In this document: piece by piece, positions 1 to 6,246 of the stretch
Layout: the number at the start of each line of letters is the position of its first letter
Position numbering within the stretch: position 1 is the stretch's first letter
NCBI GenBank assembly: GCA_039933515.1
Contig: JBDTNY010000036.1
Coordinates: 1 to 8,645, forward strand
Reading direction: 5' to 3'
Source of the DNA: JAOUEA01 sp039933515
GTDB taxonomy: Bacteria > Actinomycetota > UBA4738 > HRBIN12
Length of the DNA stretch: 8,645 nt
Made by a program: the position numbers and the translations under genes
Notes under the pieces: model-generated
Databases searched by the model: none
What the model was told of the DNA's origin: nothing
Seen by the model: the letters and a program-made list of their open reading frames with translations, nothing else

Positions 1-894
1 ATCCGCGTCACCGTGGAAGGCGCCGTGCTCGCGCGCCAGACCCTTCCGACCCCTGCCAACGACATGCAGGCGACGCTCGACACGATGGTCGAGGTCGCGC
101 GTGGGGTGATCGCGCCCGAGGTGCGGGCGATCGGGATCGGCGCCGCCGGGCTGGTCGAAAAGGACACGGGCCGGCTCACGTTCGCCCCCAACCTGGCGTG
201 GCGCAACGCCCCGCTCGCGCAGCACCTCTGGGACGCGCTCGGGCTGCCGACGCTGGCGGACAACGACGCGAACGCCGCCGCGTGGGGCGAGTTCCGACTC
301 GGGGCGGCCGTGGGCCACGGCCACGTGCTGTTCGCGGGAGCCGGGACGGGGATCGGTGGTGGCATCATCGTCGGCGGACAGCTCGTCCGGGGTGCTCACG
401 GGTTCGCGGGAGAGATCGGACACATCATCGTGGACCCCGACGGCCCGCTGTGCGGCTGTGGGAACCGGGGATGCTGGGAGCAGTTCGCGAGCGGCCACGC
501 GATCACCCGGGCGGGGCGTGACGCCGCACGTCAGCACCCGCAGTCGATGATCGCCCGCCGCTCCGGCGGCGATCCCGCCAAGGTCACCGGCGAGATCGTG
601 AGCGAGTCCGCCCGCGCGGGTGATCCGATCGCCCGGGGCATCCTCGCGGCGGTCGGGACGAGTCTGGGCGAGGGACTGGCGGGGCTCGCGAACGTGCTCG
701 ACCCCGAGATCGTCGTGGTAGGCGGGGGCGCCGCCGCGGCCGGGAACCTGCTGATGGAGCCCGCGCGCGCGGCGTTCGTTTCCTCGATCGAGGCGGCCGC
801 GCATCGGCCACGAGTGCCGCTCGTGACGGCCGCTCTCGGCAACGACGCCGGCGCGATCGGGGCGGCAATGATGGCGCTCGAGACCTTCGCGTGA
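1..894 (+). CDS. ROK-family sugar kinase (probable glucokinase), 5'-truncated by window edge
   Basis: ROK-family kinases phosphorylate hexoses such as glucose with ATP in the cytoplasm; some ROK proteins are transcriptional repressors. The frame is open back to base 1. The N-terminal DxGGTK phosphate-binding motif expected about 20-30 residues upstream is absent, so the true start lies off the window and the GTG at 13 is probably internal. Visible hallmarks are the sugar-binding NDAN segment with the presumed catalytic Asp at 265-267, the glycine-rich GTGIGGG loop (about 346-366), GEIGH, and the ROK zinc signature with His at 421-423 and Cys at 451-453, 457-459 and 472-474. A second glycine-rich stretch, VVVGGG, lies near the C-terminus. 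There is no helix-turn-helix in the visible part, and the motif spacing favours an enzyme, but the missing N-terminus prevents excluding a regulator. It overlaps the next gene by 4 bp (GTGA). Exact sugar specificity is not readable. Confidence 0.9.
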   Translation: MRVTVEGAVLARQTLPTPANDMQATLDTMVEVARGVIAPEVRAIGIGAAGLVEKDTGRLTFAPNLAWRNAPLAQHLWDALGLPTLADNDANAAAWGEFRLGAAVGHGHVLFAGAGTGIGGGIIVGGQLVRGAHGFAGEIGHIIVDPDGPLCGCGNRGCWEQFASGHAITRAGRDAARQHPQSMIARRSGGDPAKVTGEIVSESARAGDPIARGILAAVGTSLGEGLAGLANVLDPEIVVVGGGAAAAGNLLMEPARAAFVSSIEAAAHRPRVPLVTAALGNDAGAIGAAMMALETFA

Positions 895-1790
895 AGCTCG
901 GTATCTCCCTTCCGGTGTTCACGGCCGACGTGTCGCGCCCGATGGAGATCGCCGATCGCTGCGCCGCGCTGGGGGTCGACGGCGTGTTCTCGCCCGATCA
1001 CCTGTTCCCGCCGGTGTTCTATCCGCCGTCGGGCCCCGATCGGCCGGCGCTCGAGCCGTTCACCCTGCTCGCGGCGGTCGCGGCGCGGCATCCCTCGATG
1101 GCGGTGGGCACATTGGTCACCCGGGTGACCTTGCGTCCGGCCGGACTTTTGGCCAAAGAGGCGGCGGCGCTCGATGCGATGACGGGTGGCCGGGCGATCC
1201 TGGCGGTGGGCAGCGGCGACCGGGCGTCGCTGCCCGAACACGAGACGTACGGGATCGCGTTCCCCTCGGTCGCGGACCGGCTGCGGTTGCTCGAGGAGTC
1301 GGTCAGCGCGATACGGGCGCTGTTCGAGGGGCGTGGCTGGCCGGGCGGCGCGATGGTGCCTGCCCTGTCGGGGCCCCTGGTCCCGCCGGGCTCGCCCGAG
1401 CTCTGGGTGGGCGGGCGTTCGGAAGCCGTGCTCTCGATCGCCGCGCGGGCCGCCGACGCCTGGAATGGGTGGGGCCAGGACGCGGAGGCGTTCGCGGCGA
1501 GTGCGGCAAGGCTCCGGGCGCTCGCCCAGGGACGCGATGTGGCGCCGACCTGGGGCGGGATCGCCCTCGTGGGCGAGGATCGGGCCGATCTCGACCGGCT
1601 GCTCGCTGACCGTGACCGCCGGGGATTGCCCCGGGACGGGCTCTGGGCGGGCACGGCCCAGGAGCTTCGCGCCTTCGCCGACCGACTCGCCGAGGCGGGC
1701 GCGACCTGGCTGATCCTGCTCCCCGTGGGTCCCCTCGACCGGCTCGAGCTGATCACGCGTACCCTTCGCCCGTGGACAGTGGCCAGCTGA
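891..1790 (+). CDS. LLM-class (luciferase-like) flavin/F420-dependent oxidoreductase
   Basis: A 299-residue TIM-barrel protein of the bacterial luciferase-like superfamily, which uses F420 or FMN for hydride transfer or monooxygenation. Visible signs are the N-terminal strand KLGISLPVF, a DHL motif at residues 36-38, the hallmark segment LAKEAAALDAMTGGR (about 87-101) followed by AVGSG, the ELWVGGRS strand (about 170-177) and ADAWN (about 188-192), all normal for the family. Length is typical for the F420-dependent branch. The GTG start at 891 overlaps the kinase stop by 4 bp, suggesting translational coupling. Its 3' end overlaps the folate cyclo-ligase by 19 bp. The substrate is unknown. 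Because methylenetetrahydromethanopterin reductase belongs to this fold and the neighbours are folate enzymes, a role in one-carbon reduction is conceivable, but nothing in the sequence establishes it. F420 rather than FMN use is also inferred. Confidence 0.88.
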   Translation: MKLGISLPVFTADVSRPMEIADRCAALGVDGVFSPDHLFPPVFYPPSGPDRPALEPFTLLAAVAARHPSMAVGTLVTRVTLRPAGLLAKEAAALDAMTGGRAILAVGSGDRASLPEHETYGIAFPSVADRLRLLEESVSAIRALFEGRGWPGGAMVPALSGPLVPPGSPELWVGGRSEAVLSIAARAADAWNGWGQDAEAFAASAARLRALAQGRDVAPTWGGIALVGEDRADLDRLLADRDRRGLPRDGLWAGTAQELRAFADRLAEAGATWLILLPVGPLDRLELITRTLRPWTVAS

Positions 1791-2362
1791 AACGAGAGAA
1801 GAGGCTGGTCAGGCTCGCCGTCCTGGAGCGACGCGACGCCCTCTCCACCCGGGAGCGGGAGCGGCTCGGGGCTCTCGTCACCGCCCGAGTTCTGGCGCTC
1901 CCCGAGGTGGCGACCGCGCGCGCCGTGATGGCATTCTGGGCGTTCGGCTCCGAAGTGCCGACGATCGGCCTGATCGAGGCGCTGGTCTCGCGCGAGGTGA
2001 AGGTGGCGCTCCCACGCATCGTGGACGGCGAGCTCGAGCCCCGCACGTGGCGGCCGGGTGAGCCCACCACGACGACCTCGTTCGGGGCCCTCGAGCCCGC
2101 CGGCGGGGAAGCGCTGGCCCCTTCTGGCGTCGACGTCGTGGTGACGCCGGCGGTCGCCTTCGACCGAACGGGGCGCCGGGTCGGCTATGGCGGCGGGTAC
2201 TACGACCGGTTCTTCCCGCGGGCGCGCCCCGACGCGTTCAGGCTCGGCATGGCCTTCGGGCTTCAGCTGTTGGACCGCGCGCTTCCAGCCGGTCATTTCG
2301 ATCTGCCGGTGCACGCCGTCGCGACCGAATCTGAGACCGTCCGATGCCCGCCCACACGGTGA
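1772..2362 (+). CDS. 5-formyltetrahydrofolate cyclo-ligase (5,10-methenyl-THF synthetase)
   Basis: Converts 5-formyl-THF plus ATP to 5,10-methenyl-THF plus ADP and phosphate, rescuing the inert storage folate. The 196-residue product has the usual family length. The nucleotide/phosphate signature GYGGGYYDRFF is at residues 138-148, and the basic N-terminal ATP-binding helix (LKREKRLVRLAVLERRDAL) is at residues 6-24. The strand VDVVVTPAVAFD before the signature is also typical. The GTG at 1772 is chosen because the basic helix follows directly and no later start in frame retains it. No good Shine-Dalgarno is visible, and the 19-bp overlap with the upstream gene implies coupled translation. The last 19 bp overlap the exonuclease gene. 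It is usually named fthC, ygfA or MTHFS; no symbol is given because usage varies. It feeds the same folate pool as the downstream formiminotransferase, cyclodeaminase and formate ligase genes. Confidence 0.95.
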   Translation: MDSGQLKREKRLVRLAVLERRDALSTRERERLGALVTARVLALPEVATARAVMAFWAFGSEVPTIGLIEALVSREVKVALPRIVDGELEPRTWRPGEPTTTTSFGALEPAGGEALAPSGVDVVVTPAVAFDRTGRRVGYGGGYYDRFFPRARPDAFRLGMAFGLQLLDRALPAGHFDLPVHAVATESETVRCPPTR

Positions 2363-2982
2363 GCCTGCCCGCCGCCCCGCCACGGGCCCGCGCGGTGCCG
2401 TGGCGCGAGACCGACTACGTCTCGATCGATTTCGAGACGACCGGGCTGGATTTCCGCTCCGACACGGTCGTCTCGTACGGCGTCGTGCCCGTGCGGGGCG
2501 GGCGGGTGATCGTGGGGGAGTCGCACCACCAGCTCATCGAGCCGCACGTGCCACCCTCGCCTCGGTCTCAGACGATCCACGAGCTCCGCCCGCAAGATCT
2601 CGCGGGCTCGCCCTCGATCGCCCAGGCGCGCGACGAGCTGCGCACAGCGCTCGACGGCCGGTATCTGCTGGTGTGGTTCGCAGGCGTCGAGGTGCACTTC
2701 CTGGACGCGATCTTCGGCGGGGGAAGACGCCGGTGGCGCCGTCGCACGATCGACGTGCGCAACCTCGCGATCGCGGCCGACGGGCTCGGGGGGCCTGCAC
2801 GGGACAAGCCCGGCTACCCGCTCTCGGGCACCGCGGCCCGCTACGGCGTGCCCGTCGCCGATGCCCATCAAGCGCTCGACGACGCGCTCGTCACGGCTCA
2901 ACTGTTCCTGGTGCTGGCCGACAAGCTTCCCGAGCACCCCGATCCGACCCTCCGGGACCTCGCGCGGCTCGGCCGTCCGTGA
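2344..2982 (+). CDS. DnaQ-like (DEDDh) 3'-5' exonuclease with atypical ExoII motif
   Basis: A single-domain RNase T/DnaQ-fold 3'-5' exonuclease of 212 residues. Such proteins act as the polymerase III proofreading subunit or in DNA repair and RNA turnover. ExoI is SIDFETTG, with metal ligands D29 and E31; ExoIII is HQALDD, with H175 and D180, the DEDDh arrangement. At the ExoII position the usual HNAxFD is replaced by WFAGVE (residues 111-116), so the second metal-ligand Asp appears to be Glu116. ATG 2344 gives a 19-bp overlap with the cyclo-ligase. An alternative GTG at 2359 would give a 4-bp GTGA overlap, like that at 891, and removes only five residues; the sequence does not decide. There is no BRCT, helicase or polymerase domain. 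It has no evident functional tie to folate and probably just shares the upstream transcript. Activity is likely, given the other motifs, but not certain. Confidence 0.87.
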   Translation: MPAHTVSLPAAPPRARAVPWRETDYVSIDFETTGLDFRSDTVVSYGVVPVRGGRVIVGESHHQLIEPHVPPSPRSQTIHELRPQDLAGSPSIAQARDELRTALDGRYLLVWFAGVEVHFLDAIFGGGRRRWRRRTIDVRNLAIAADGLGGPARDKPGYPLSGTAARYGVPVADAHQALDDALVTAQLFLVLADKLPEHPDPTLRDLARLGRP

Positions 2983-2999
2983 ACGCGATCCCCGTCAAC

Positions 3000-3015
3000 T
3001 TGAACAACGGTTCAA
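3000..3015. promoter_or_regulatory. Probable operator: perfect inverted repeat overlapping the -35
   Basis: TTGAAC-AACG-GTTCAA is a perfect 6-bp inverted repeat with a 4-bp spacer, and its left arm is the -35 hexamer itself. A dimeric regulator bound here would block RNA polymerase, so repression, perhaps relieved by the pathway substrate, is the simplest reading. The geometry is like many TetR/LacI/MarR-type operators, but no regulator gene is in the window and the family cannot be assigned. Confidence 0.5.
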
Positions 3016-3029
3016 TCACGCGGTATAAC
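3000..3029 (+). promoter_or_regulatory. Sigma70-type promoter upstream of the tandem GcvT-like genes
   Basis: TTGAAC (3000-3005) and TATAAC (3024-3029) are separated by 18 bp, close to the TTGACA/TATAAT consensus. The stretch is notably AT-rich within very GC-rich DNA. The -10 ends six bases before ATG 3036, so a start point at the usual distance would fall on or next to the A of the ATG. That predicts a leaderless mRNA, which fits the lack of any Shine-Dalgarno before 3036. The promoter identification rests on the hexamers only. Confidence 0.7.
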
Positions 3030-3035
3030 CCGCCC

Positions 3036-4136
3036 ATGAGCCCCGGCCGCGAGACCGCGTTCCATCCCATCACATCCCAGCGGGCCGACGGGTACGACGA
3101 GGAGGCCGGCTGGCTCTGGGTCACGAGCTTCGGCGACACCGACGCCGAATACCGGGCCGTCCGCGAGAGCGTGGGCATGTGGGATCTGTCGCCGCTGAAC
3201 AAGTGGGCCTTCCGCGGCGTCGACGCCCTGGAGGCCGCGCAGCGGGTCAATACGAACGACATCATCGGGATGCATGACGGTCAGGTTCGGTACGGAGCGT
3301 TCGTGGACGAAGACGGATTGCTGGTGGACGACGGCACGGTGTTCCGTCACGCGGCCGACCACCTGTGGGTCTGCACGAACGGCAACGATCGCGCTGAGTA
3401 CTTCGCGGACGCGACGAAAGGACTTGACGTCGCCATCGACTACATCGCGCCGGACCTGCCCAGCCTGCAGGTCCAGGGGCCGGGATCTCGTGAGCTGATC
3501 CGGTCGGTCGTGACGGGCGCCGACGTCGACGACCTCCGCTACTTCACCTTCTTCCCCGAGCCGGTGACGGTGGGCGGCGCACCCGTGTGGCTCTCGCGCA
3601 CGGGGTTCAGCGGAGAGCTGGGCTACGAGCTCTTCCTGCGACCCGACCACGCCGCCCAGGTATGGGAGGCGGTCGAGTCGGCCGGCGCGCGCCCCTACGG
3701 GGTCGCGATCATCGAGTCGGTGCGGGTCGAGGTGGGGATGATCGTGACCGACTACGACTACGCGCCTCACGAGCGATCGCCGTTCGACCTGGGCCTCGAT
3801 CGAGTCGTGGCGCTCGACGCCGACGGCGAATTCATGGGTAAGGAGACGCTCCGCGAGCTCGCCGCAGACCCGCCGAACCGCTTCAAGACGATCCGGCTCG
3901 AGGGCGATGCTCTGCCGGACTACGGCGCCGTCATCACCACCGGGGGCGAGGAGATCGGCGTGCTTACCAGCCCCGCCGCAAGCCCGATCCTCGGCCCGAT
4001 CGGGCTGGCCATCCTGCGCACCGACGCGGCCGCCGATGGCACGCGCGTCGAGGTGGCCGCCGAGGGCGCCCCGATCGCCGGTACGGTCGATGCGCTGGCG
4101 CTGTACGACCCGGAGAAACGCCGGCCGCGCGCTTGA
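3036..4136 (+). CDS. GcvT/DmdA-like THF-dependent (amino)methyltransferase, paralogue A
   Basis: A 366-residue protein with the two-domain aminomethyltransferase architecture: GCV_T folate-binding domain (about 1-265) and C-terminal barrel (about 280-360). Family members move a methyl or methylene group from a donor to tetrahydrofolate: glycine-cleavage T protein, DMSP demethylase DmdA, vanillate O-demethylase LigM and the folate domain of dimethylglycine/sarcosine dehydrogenases. Visible motifs are VGMWDLS (46-52), RYGAFVDEDG leading to the presumed catalytic pair D98-D99, QGP (147-149), RTGFSGE (188-194) and RVEVGM (230-235). The N-terminus lacks the usual T-protein pattern, and no GcvH or GcvP is nearby, so true glycine cleavage is unlikely. 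The frame is open far upstream, but ATG 3036 is chosen because family similarity begins just after it and the promoter lies just before. GTG 2979, overlapping the exonuclease stop, is the alternative. Donor substrate unknown. Confidence 0.88.
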   Translation: MSPGRETAFHPITSQRADGYDEEAGWLWVTSFGDTDAEYRAVRESVGMWDLSPLNKWAFRGVDALEAAQRVNTNDIIGMHDGQVRYGAFVDEDGLLVDDGTVFRHAADHLWVCTNGNDRAEYFADATKGLDVAIDYIAPDLPSLQVQGPGSRELIRSVVTGADVDDLRYFTFFPEPVTVGGAPVWLSRTGFSGELGYELFLRPDHAAQVWEAVESAGARPYGVAIIESVRVEVGMIVTDYDYAPHERSPFDLGLDRVVALDADGEFMGKETLRELAADPPNRFKTIRLEGDALPDYGAVITTGGEEIGVLTSPAASPILGPIGLAILRTDAAADGTRVEVAAEGAPIAGTVDALALYDPEKRRPRA

Positions 4137-4155
4137 CGCGACCGGACCGAGGCAC

Positions 4156-4163
4156 GGAGGAGG
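4156..4163 (+). promoter_or_regulatory. Strong ribosome binding site for the second GcvT-like gene
   Basis: GGAGGAGG ends nine bases before ATG 4173. It is the strongest Shine-Dalgarno in the window and contrasts with its upstream partner, which has none. This fits paralogue B being translated internally on a transcript that starts leaderless at paralogue A. Confidence 0.8.
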
Positions 4164-4172
4164 CACACGGAC

Positions 4173-5267
4173 ATGACCGAGGAGCACCGTTCACCGCTGC
4201 ACGACTGGCACGTCTCGAAGGGCGCGGAGTTCCTGTGGGAGGACGGCTGGGGCTGGGCCATGCACGAGGGCACCGACCCGATGGCCGAGTACGAGGCGAT
4301 CCGAACCGCCACCGGGATCTGGGATCTCTTCTCGACCTGCAAGTACGAGGTCACCGGACCCGACGCCGAGCGCCTGATCCAGCGGCGCTTCACGAACTCG
4401 CTCGCCGGGATGGAGGCGGGACAGGTGCGGTACGGCGCGTTCGTGAACGCCGACGGCACGATGATCGACGACGGGAACGTCTACAAGCACGACGATCAGA
4501 AGTTCTGGATGATGATCAACTCGCCCGGGATCGAGGGCTGGTTCCAGGAGACGGCCGCGGGACTCGACGCCGAGATCGCGCACCGGACCTCCGAGCTCGC
4601 GATGATCGCCGTGCAGGGACCGACATCGACGGCGACCCTCCAGGGCCTCACCGGCCGCGATCTGACCGAGCTCCGCTACTTCCGGTTCTGGCCCGAGCAG
4701 ACCACCGTGGCCGGCAAGGACGCGTGGGTCCTTCGCACCGGCTTCTCAGGAGAGAAGGGCTACGAGGTCGTGTGCCAGCCCGAGGATGCGCTCGAGATCT
4801 GGGAAGCCCTGATCGGGGCGGGCGGCACTCCGTTCGGTCTCACCGCGATCGACCTGACGCGCACCGAGGTGGGGCTGATCATCATCGCGGTTGACTACAA
4901 CCCGAACGAGATCAGTCCCTACGACCTGTCGATGGATCGCTTCATCAAGACCGACACGGAGTGCGTCGGTGCCGAGGCGCTCGCGGCCTACGGGGCCGAG
5001 CCTCCGAAGCGCTTCAGGTCCCTGAGGATCGAGGGCGACGCGGCCCCCGACTACGGCGCGGCCGTCACGAAGGACGGCGTCGAGGTGGGCGTCGTGACCT
5101 CGCCCGCGGTGAGTCCGCGGCTGGGGACCTTCGGCCTGGCGATCCTGGACACCGGCGCGGCCACCGAGGGCGAGAAGGTCGAGGTGGCGGTCGAGGGCGG
5201 CACGGCGGCGGCCACGGTCGACGTCGCGAGCCCCTACGACCCCCAGAAGGCGAAGCCACGGGCCTAG
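4173..5267 (+). CDS. GcvT/DmdA-like THF-dependent (amino)methyltransferase, paralogue B
   Basis: A 364-residue second member of the same family, homologous to the preceding gene along its whole length with almost no gaps. The catalytic pair D99-D100, QGP (148-150) and RTGFSGE (188-194) fall within one residue of their positions in paralogue A. Both proteins end in YDPxKxxPRA. Differences include CKYEVTG for NKWAFRG after the WDL motif, RTEVGLIIIAVDYNP for RVEVGMIVTDYDYAP, and largely different sequence at residues 105-145. The segment GIWDL...YEVTGPDA also recalls the folate domain of dimethylglycine/sarcosine dehydrogenases. It probably transfers a one-carbon group from a methylated donor to THF. 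It starts 36 bp after paralogue A behind a strong ribosome binding site, so the two form one unit. The duplication is old, judging from divergence. The two may have different donors or form a heteromer; neither can be read from sequence. Confidence 0.88.
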   Translation: MTEEHRSPLHDWHVSKGAEFLWEDGWGWAMHEGTDPMAEYEAIRTATGIWDLFSTCKYEVTGPDAERLIQRRFTNSLAGMEAGQVRYGAFVNADGTMIDDGNVYKHDDQKFWMMINSPGIEGWFQETAAGLDAEIAHRTSELAMIAVQGPTSTATLQGLTGRDLTELRYFRFWPEQTTVAGKDAWVLRTGFSGEKGYEVVCQPEDALEIWEALIGAGGTPFGLTAIDLTRTEVGLIIIAVDYNPNEISPYDLSMDRFIKTDTECVGAEALAAYGAEPPKRFRSLRIEGDAAPDYGAAVTKDGVEVGVVTSPAVSPRLGTFGLAILDTGAATEGEKVEVAVEGGTAAATVDVASPYDPQKAKPRA

Positions 5268-5282
5268 CGACGCGATGCATCC

Positions 5283-5309
5283 AGGGCGCCCCGAGGTCAG
5301 GAGCGCCCT
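5283..5309 (+). terminator. GC-rich hairpin after the GcvT-like pair, possible weak terminator
   Basis: AGGGCGC (5283-5289) pairs perfectly with GCGCCCT (5303-5309). Two further C-G pairs (5290-5291 with 5300-5301) form beyond a bulged A, leaving an 8-base loop. No T-run follows, so it is not a classical intrinsic terminator. Its place between the stop at 5267 and the next gene suggests 3'-end protection, pausing or attenuation. Confidence 0.4.
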
Positions 5310-5314
5310 CGTCG

Positions 5315-5320
5315 TATCCT
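5315..5320 (+). promoter_or_regulatory. Candidate -10 element for formiminotransferase (leaderless start)
   Basis: TATCCT ends eight bases before ATG 5329 and fits the TAnnnT core of actinobacterial -10 elements. No convincing -35 is seen 16-19 bp upstream, and there is no Shine-Dalgarno before the ATG. This fits a leaderless transcript beginning at or just before the start codon. Confidence 0.4.
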
Positions 5321-5328
5321 CCAGCGCT

Positions 5329-6246
5329 ATGGAGACCCAGATCGTCGGCGTGGTGCCCAACTTCAGCGAGGGCCGCGACCACGAGGTGATCGACGCGATC
5401 GTCGCCGCGTTGCGCGAGCCGGCGGCGCGTCTCGTCTACGCCGAAGCTGATCCGGACCACCACCGGCTCGACACCACGGTGCTCGGCGACGCCGACGCGG
5501 TCTACCGCAGCGCGATGGCGGGCGCCGCGAAAGCGGTCGAGCTGATCGACATGACGACACACGCGGGGGGACACCCCCGGATGGGCGCCGCCGACGTGAT
5601 CCCCTTCATGCCGGTTCGCGGCGTCTCGATGCAGGATTGCGTCGCACTCGCGCGGCGCTTCGGCGCGGACATGGCCCAGACGCTCGGCGTGCCCGTGTAC
5701 CTCTATGACCGTGCGGCCCTCACGTCGGAGCGCGCCTCGCTCGCCGAGGTGCGCAGAGGCGAGTTCGAGGGACTCCGCGACGCGGTCTCGCGCGGGGAGC
5801 GACCGCCCGACTTCGGTCCGCACGGGCTCGGCCCTGCGGGCGCTACGGCCGTGGGCGCCCGTAAGCCGCTGGTCGCCTTCAACATCTACCTGGACGGACG
5901 CGACGAAGATGCCGCGAAAGAGATCGCCCGCGCGGTCCGGGAATCATCGGGAGGGCTCGCGGCCGTGCGCGCGATCGGTTTCGCGGTGCCGGAGCGAGGC
6001 GGGGTGGTCACCGTGTCGATGAATCTCGTAGATCACGAGGTGACGGGGCTCCGAACGGCCTTCGACGAAGTCGCGAGGCAAGCGGGTCAGCGGGGCCTGG
6101 CGGTCACCGATTCCGAGATCGTCGGGCTCGTGCCCGCGTCGGCGCTCGGCGACGGCGACATCGACCACCTGCGGCTCGCGGGCTTCGACCCGGACCGCCA
6201 GGTGCTGGAGCGGCTGCTCGACGCAGCGGACGAGGAGACCATATGA
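5329..6246 (+). CDS. Glutamate formiminotransferase (stand-alone formiminotransferase domain)
   Basis: Transfers the formimino group between formiminoglutamate (or a related formimino-amino acid) and THF, giving 5-formimino-THF, which the next gene product cyclises. In mammals both activities are on one FTCD polypeptide; here they are separate. The 305-residue product opens with the family signature VPNFSEGR (9-16), continues with HHRLDTT (44-50), and carries the HPRMGAADV segment with His82, matching the proposed catalytic His of the mammalian enzyme. The C-terminal subdomain begins around VAFNIYLDG. ATG 5275 is in frame upstream but would add 18 unrelated residues, so ATG 5329, directly before the signature, is chosen. 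It overlaps the cyclodeaminase by 4 bp. With no hut genes in view, the formimino donor may be formiminoglutamate from histidine made elsewhere, or formiminoglycine from purines. Confidence 0.93.
   Translation: METQIVGVVPNFSEGRDHEVIDAIVAALREPAARLVYAEADPDHHRLDTTVLGDADAVYRSAMAGAAKAVELIDMTTHAGGHPRMGAADVIPFMPVRGVSMQDCVALARRFGADMAQTLGVPVYLYDRAALTSERASLAEVRRGEFEGLRDAVSRGERPPDFGPHGLGPAGATAVGARKPLVAFNIYLDGRDEDAAKEIARAVRESSGGLAAVRAIGFAVPERGGVVTVSMNLVDHEVTGLRTAFDEVARQAGQRGLAVTDSEIVGLVPASALGDGDIDHLRLAGFDPDRQVLERLLDAADEETI
6232..6237 (+). promoter_or_regulatory. Ribosome binding site deciding the cyclodeaminase start
   Basis: GAGGAG lies inside the end of the formiminotransferase gene, five bases before ATG 6243. 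It supports 6243, which overlaps the upstream stop as ATGA, over the in-frame ATGs at 6249 and 6258. Confidence 0.65.

Noticed and set aside
1019..2383. Long minus-strand open frame (454 codons) opposite the oxidoreductase and cyclo-ligase genes
   Set aside because: Arginine/serine/proline-rich translation with no family motif, antisense to two well-recognised genes; typical shadow frame of GC-rich coding DNA.
2187..3035. In-frame upstream extension of GcvT-like paralogue A
   Set aside because: The extension overlaps the exonuclease and cyclo-ligase genes, is Arg/Pro-rich and unlike the family, and the promoter sits directly before ATG 3036.
2979..3035. Alternative GTG start at 2979 (GTGA overlap with exonuclease stop) for paralogue A
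   Set aside because: It would add 19 residues without family similarity, and the promoter and operator lie inside this stretch; kept only as a minor alternative.
3012..4187. Long minus-strand open frame (391 codons) opposite GcvT-like paralogue A
   Set aside because: Composition is that of a codon-complement shadow, and the plus-strand gene has clear family motifs along its length.
3036..5267. Reading the two GcvT-like genes as a recent duplication or assembly artefact
   Set aside because: The proteins differ at more than half of positions by eye, and the DNA shows no long exact repeats; the duplication is old.
5283..5309. Riboswitch (for example a THF or glycine riboswitch) before the folate genes
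   Set aside because: The intergenic gaps (36, 61 and 26 bases) are too short for known folate or glycine aptamers, and only a single simple hairpin is seen.
5275..5328. Upstream ATG 5275 for formiminotransferase
   Set aside because: It would add 18 non-family residues and run through the hairpin; the conserved N-terminus starts right after ATG 5329.
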